Assembly: GCF_002224485.1 (NCBI RefSeq) | Contig: NZ_CP022463.1 | Span: 1-64,000 of the forward strand | DNA: 64,000 bases | From: Sinomonas sp. R1AF57 | Lineage (GTDB): Bacteria; Actinomycetota; Actinomycetes; Actinomycetales; Micrococcaceae | Direction: 5' to 3' | Shown: positions 62,677 to 64,000 of the stretch, piece by piece | How the letters are laid out: every line of letters begins with the position of its first letter | Position numbering within the stretch: the stretch's first letter is position 1 | Notes under the pieces: model-generated | What the model was told of the DNA's origin: nothing | The model's database searches: none | What the model saw: the letters and a program-made list of their open reading frames with translations, nothing else | Program-made: the position numbers and the translations under genes

Positions 62677-63456
62677 ATGTCCAAGCGCATCGACGTCCAT
62701 GACCTGAACGTCTACTACGGCGACTTCCGCGCCGTCGAGGGCGTCACCATCAACATTGCCCCGAAGTCGGTCACGGCCTTCATCGGCCCGTCCGGCTGCG
62801 GCAAGTCCACCTTCCTGCGCACGCTGAACCGCATGCACGAGGTGCTCCCGGGCGCCCGGGTCGAGGGCCAGGTGCTCCTCGACGGCGACGACCTGTACGG
62901 CCCCGGAGTCGACCCGGTGGCTGTCCGGTCGCACATCGGCATGGTCTTCCAGCGGCCCAACCCGTTCCCGACCATGTCCATCCGTGACAACGTGCTCGCC
63001 GGGGTCAAGCTCAACAGCCGCAAGATCTCCAAGTCGGACGCCGACGCGCTGGTGGAGACCTCGCTGCGCGGCGCCAACCTGTGGAACGAGGTCAAGGACC
63101 GCCTCGACAAGCCCGGCTCGGGCCTCTCCGGCGGCCAGCAGCAGCGCCTCTGCATCGCCCGCGCGATCGCGGTCAAGCCGGACGTGATCCTCATGGACGA
63201 GCCCTGCTCCGCCCTCGACCCGATCTCCACGCTCGCCATCGAGGACCTCATCGAGGAGCTCAAGGCCGACTACACGGTCGTGATCGTCACGCACAACATG
63301 CAGCAGGCGGCCCGCGTCTCCGACAAGACCGCGTTCTTCAACATCGCCGGGACCGGCAAGCCGGGCAAGCTCATCGAGTACAACGACACCACGGCGATCT
63401 TCAACAACCCGAAGGAGAAGGCGACCGAGGACTACGTGTCCGGCCGCTTCGGGTGA
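62677..63456 (+). CDS. pstB: Phosphate ABC transporter ATPase PstB
   Basis: 259 residues, complete ABC ATPase: Walker [20 protein letters not shown], the Q-loop [14 protein letters not shown], signature [18 protein letters not shown], Walker [16 protein letters not shown], and the H-loop [15 protein letters not shown]. It powers PstCA. phoU does not follow; a strong terminator closes the operon. Confidence 0.97.
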   Translation: MSKRIDVHDLNVYYGDFRAVEGVTINIAPKSVTAFIGPSGCGKSTFLRTLNRMHEVLPGARVEGQVLLDGDDLYGPGVDPVAVRSHIGMVFQRPNPFPTMSIRDNVLAGVKLNSRKISKSDADALVETSLRGANLWNEVKDRLDKPGSGLSGGQQQRLCIARAIAVKPDVILMDEPCSALDPISTLAIEDLIEELKADYTVVIVTHNMQQAARVSDKTAFFNIAGTGKPGKLIEYNDTTAIFNNPKEKATEDYVSGRFG

Positions 63457-63511
63457 CAGGCTTCCCGCCCGTGCCCGGCCGGCAGTGATCGCCGGCAGCG
63501 CGGCGGGGAGG

Positions 63512-63556
63512 ACGACGGCGGCTGCCGTACCTTGGGGGTGCGGCAGCCGCCGTCGT
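63512..63556. terminator. Bidirectional terminator between pstB and PiT gene
   Basis: ACGACGGCGGCTGCCG (63512-63527) and its exact complement (63541-63556) make a 16-bp stem with a 13-base loop between the two convergent genes. The second arm contains the recurrent 11-mer (reverse orientation, 63548-63558). Confidence 0.88.
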
Positions 63557-63577
63557 GCTTCCCGCCCCGTTAGGCCC

Positions 63578-64000
63578 TCAGCCGGCGATCTCGGCGAGAG
63601 GCGAGAGGGCGAGGGTGAAGACGAAGCTGAGCAGCGCCGTCGTGAGCGGGGTGACGAGCCAGAACCTCACGAGCCGGATCACGAGCCTGCCGTCGACCGC
63701 CGCGTAGTCCTGGCTCGCCCCAGCACCGAGGACCGAGGTGGTCACTGTGTGCGTGGTCGAGAGGGGCCAGTGCAGCCCCAGCGCCCCGAAGAACAGCATG
63801 GAGCTCGTGACGAGCTGCGAGACGAACCCGCGCAGGGGGTCCACCCGCACGAGGCGGTGGCTCAGCGTGTAGGTGATGCGCCAGCCGCCCGCGAGCGTGC
63901 CGAGGCCGAGCGCCGCGGCCGTGAACGCGATGGTCCACGGGGGGATGTCCGAGAAGTCCACGGCGGCGCCGAGCGTGGCGAGCATGAGGATCGAGATGAC
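63578..64000 (-). CDS. Inorganic phosphate transporter, PiT family (C-terminal part, cut by window edge)
   Basis: 141 codons reach the right edge with the reading frame open, so the start lies beyond the window. The visible part has helices around PPWTIAFTAAALGLGTLAGG and the PiT signature region RITYTLSHRLVRVDPLRGFVSQLV, then SMLFFGALGLHWPLSTTHTVTTSVLGAGASQ (the second inverted repeat of the family). The last helix is LVTPLTTALLSFVFTLALSP. This low-affinity phosphate importer, placed tail to tail with the pst operon, complements it. Confidence 0.9.
   Translation of the reverse strand, partial: VISILMLATLGAAVDFSDIPPWTIAFTAAALGLGTLAGGWRITYTLSHRLVRVDPLRGFVSQLVTSSMLFFGALGLHWPLSTTHTVTTSVLGAGASQDYAAVDGRLVIRLVRFWLVTPLTTALLSFVFTLALSPLAEIAG

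Overview
The window is about 70% GC, densely coding and carries many GTG/TTG starts. Gene content (Lsr2, DisA-RadA, two-subunit-style ClpC, DUF2342 and DUF3180 proteins, actinobacterial folate/pantothenate gene order) points to a high-GC actinobacterium. Within that group the combination fits Micrococcaceae (Arthrobacter/Sinomonas-like), which is my inference and not a database result. There are no rRNA or tRNA genes and no CRISPR array that I can see. One insertion-sequence end sits at the left edge.

Layout. 1-304: end of an IS481-type element. 305-587: palindromic repeats. 588-5400: isoprenoid isomerase (idi), an NCS2 nucleobase permease, a RutE-like nitroreductase and a MarR-MFS drug-efflux pair with tandem operators. 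5509-9751: phosphoglucomutase, then an operon of DRGH nuclease, protealysin-like M4 peptidase and its emfourin-type inhibitor. 9874-13257: a large secreted copper-radical (galactose-oxidase-like) enzyme flanked by duplicated modules. 13526-20954: two DUF4190 membrane proteins, amidase, rhodanese, pheA, arylamine N-acetyltransferase, lipid kinase, serS. 21139-22182: an orphan AbiEi/nuclease-like gene bracketed by related hairpin repeats. 22432-23970: HAD phosphatase and a SatD-like regulator. 24013-26383: a three-gene, overlapping WXG100 / EspG-like / RDD cassette.

26527-47190 is a conserved core block: ppa, dacB, DUF2342 protease, tilS, hpt, ftsH, folE-folP-folB-folK, DUF3180, two PH-domain proteins, DUF2520, panC, (gap), lysS, lsr2, clpC. 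As I remember it, this order matches the Mycobacterium tuberculosis ppa-to-clpC1 region, except that panD and coaX are missing between panC and lysS. That interval instead holds a 31-bp repeat array and an opposite-strand alpha/beta hydrolase with Asn at the nucleophile position. 47374-52627: FAD oxidoreductase, Gln/Gly-rich small protein, dhaK-dhaL-dhaM, two GNATs. 52640-59020: lipoprotein, mutY, membrane protein, disA, radA, FUSC. 59263-63456: pstS-pstC-pstA-pstB behind a PHO box, converging on a PiT phosphate transporter that runs off the right edge.

How genes work together: PstSCAB and PiT supply phosphate; folE/P/B/K form a nearly contiguous tetrahydrofolate branch; DhaKLM phosphorylates dihydroxyacetone using PTS phosphate; DisA/RadA couple c-di-AMP to DNA recombination. 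Two features cut across the region. First, many genes have a TANNNT box 6-9 nt before the start codon, consistent with leaderless transcripts. Second, several dispersed repeat families occur: GGTCACC palindromes, 31-bp TTTCGGGTAC arrays, and an 11-mer GCACGACGGCG present at least 15 times. These cluster at gene borders, and one has expanded in frame inside tilS.
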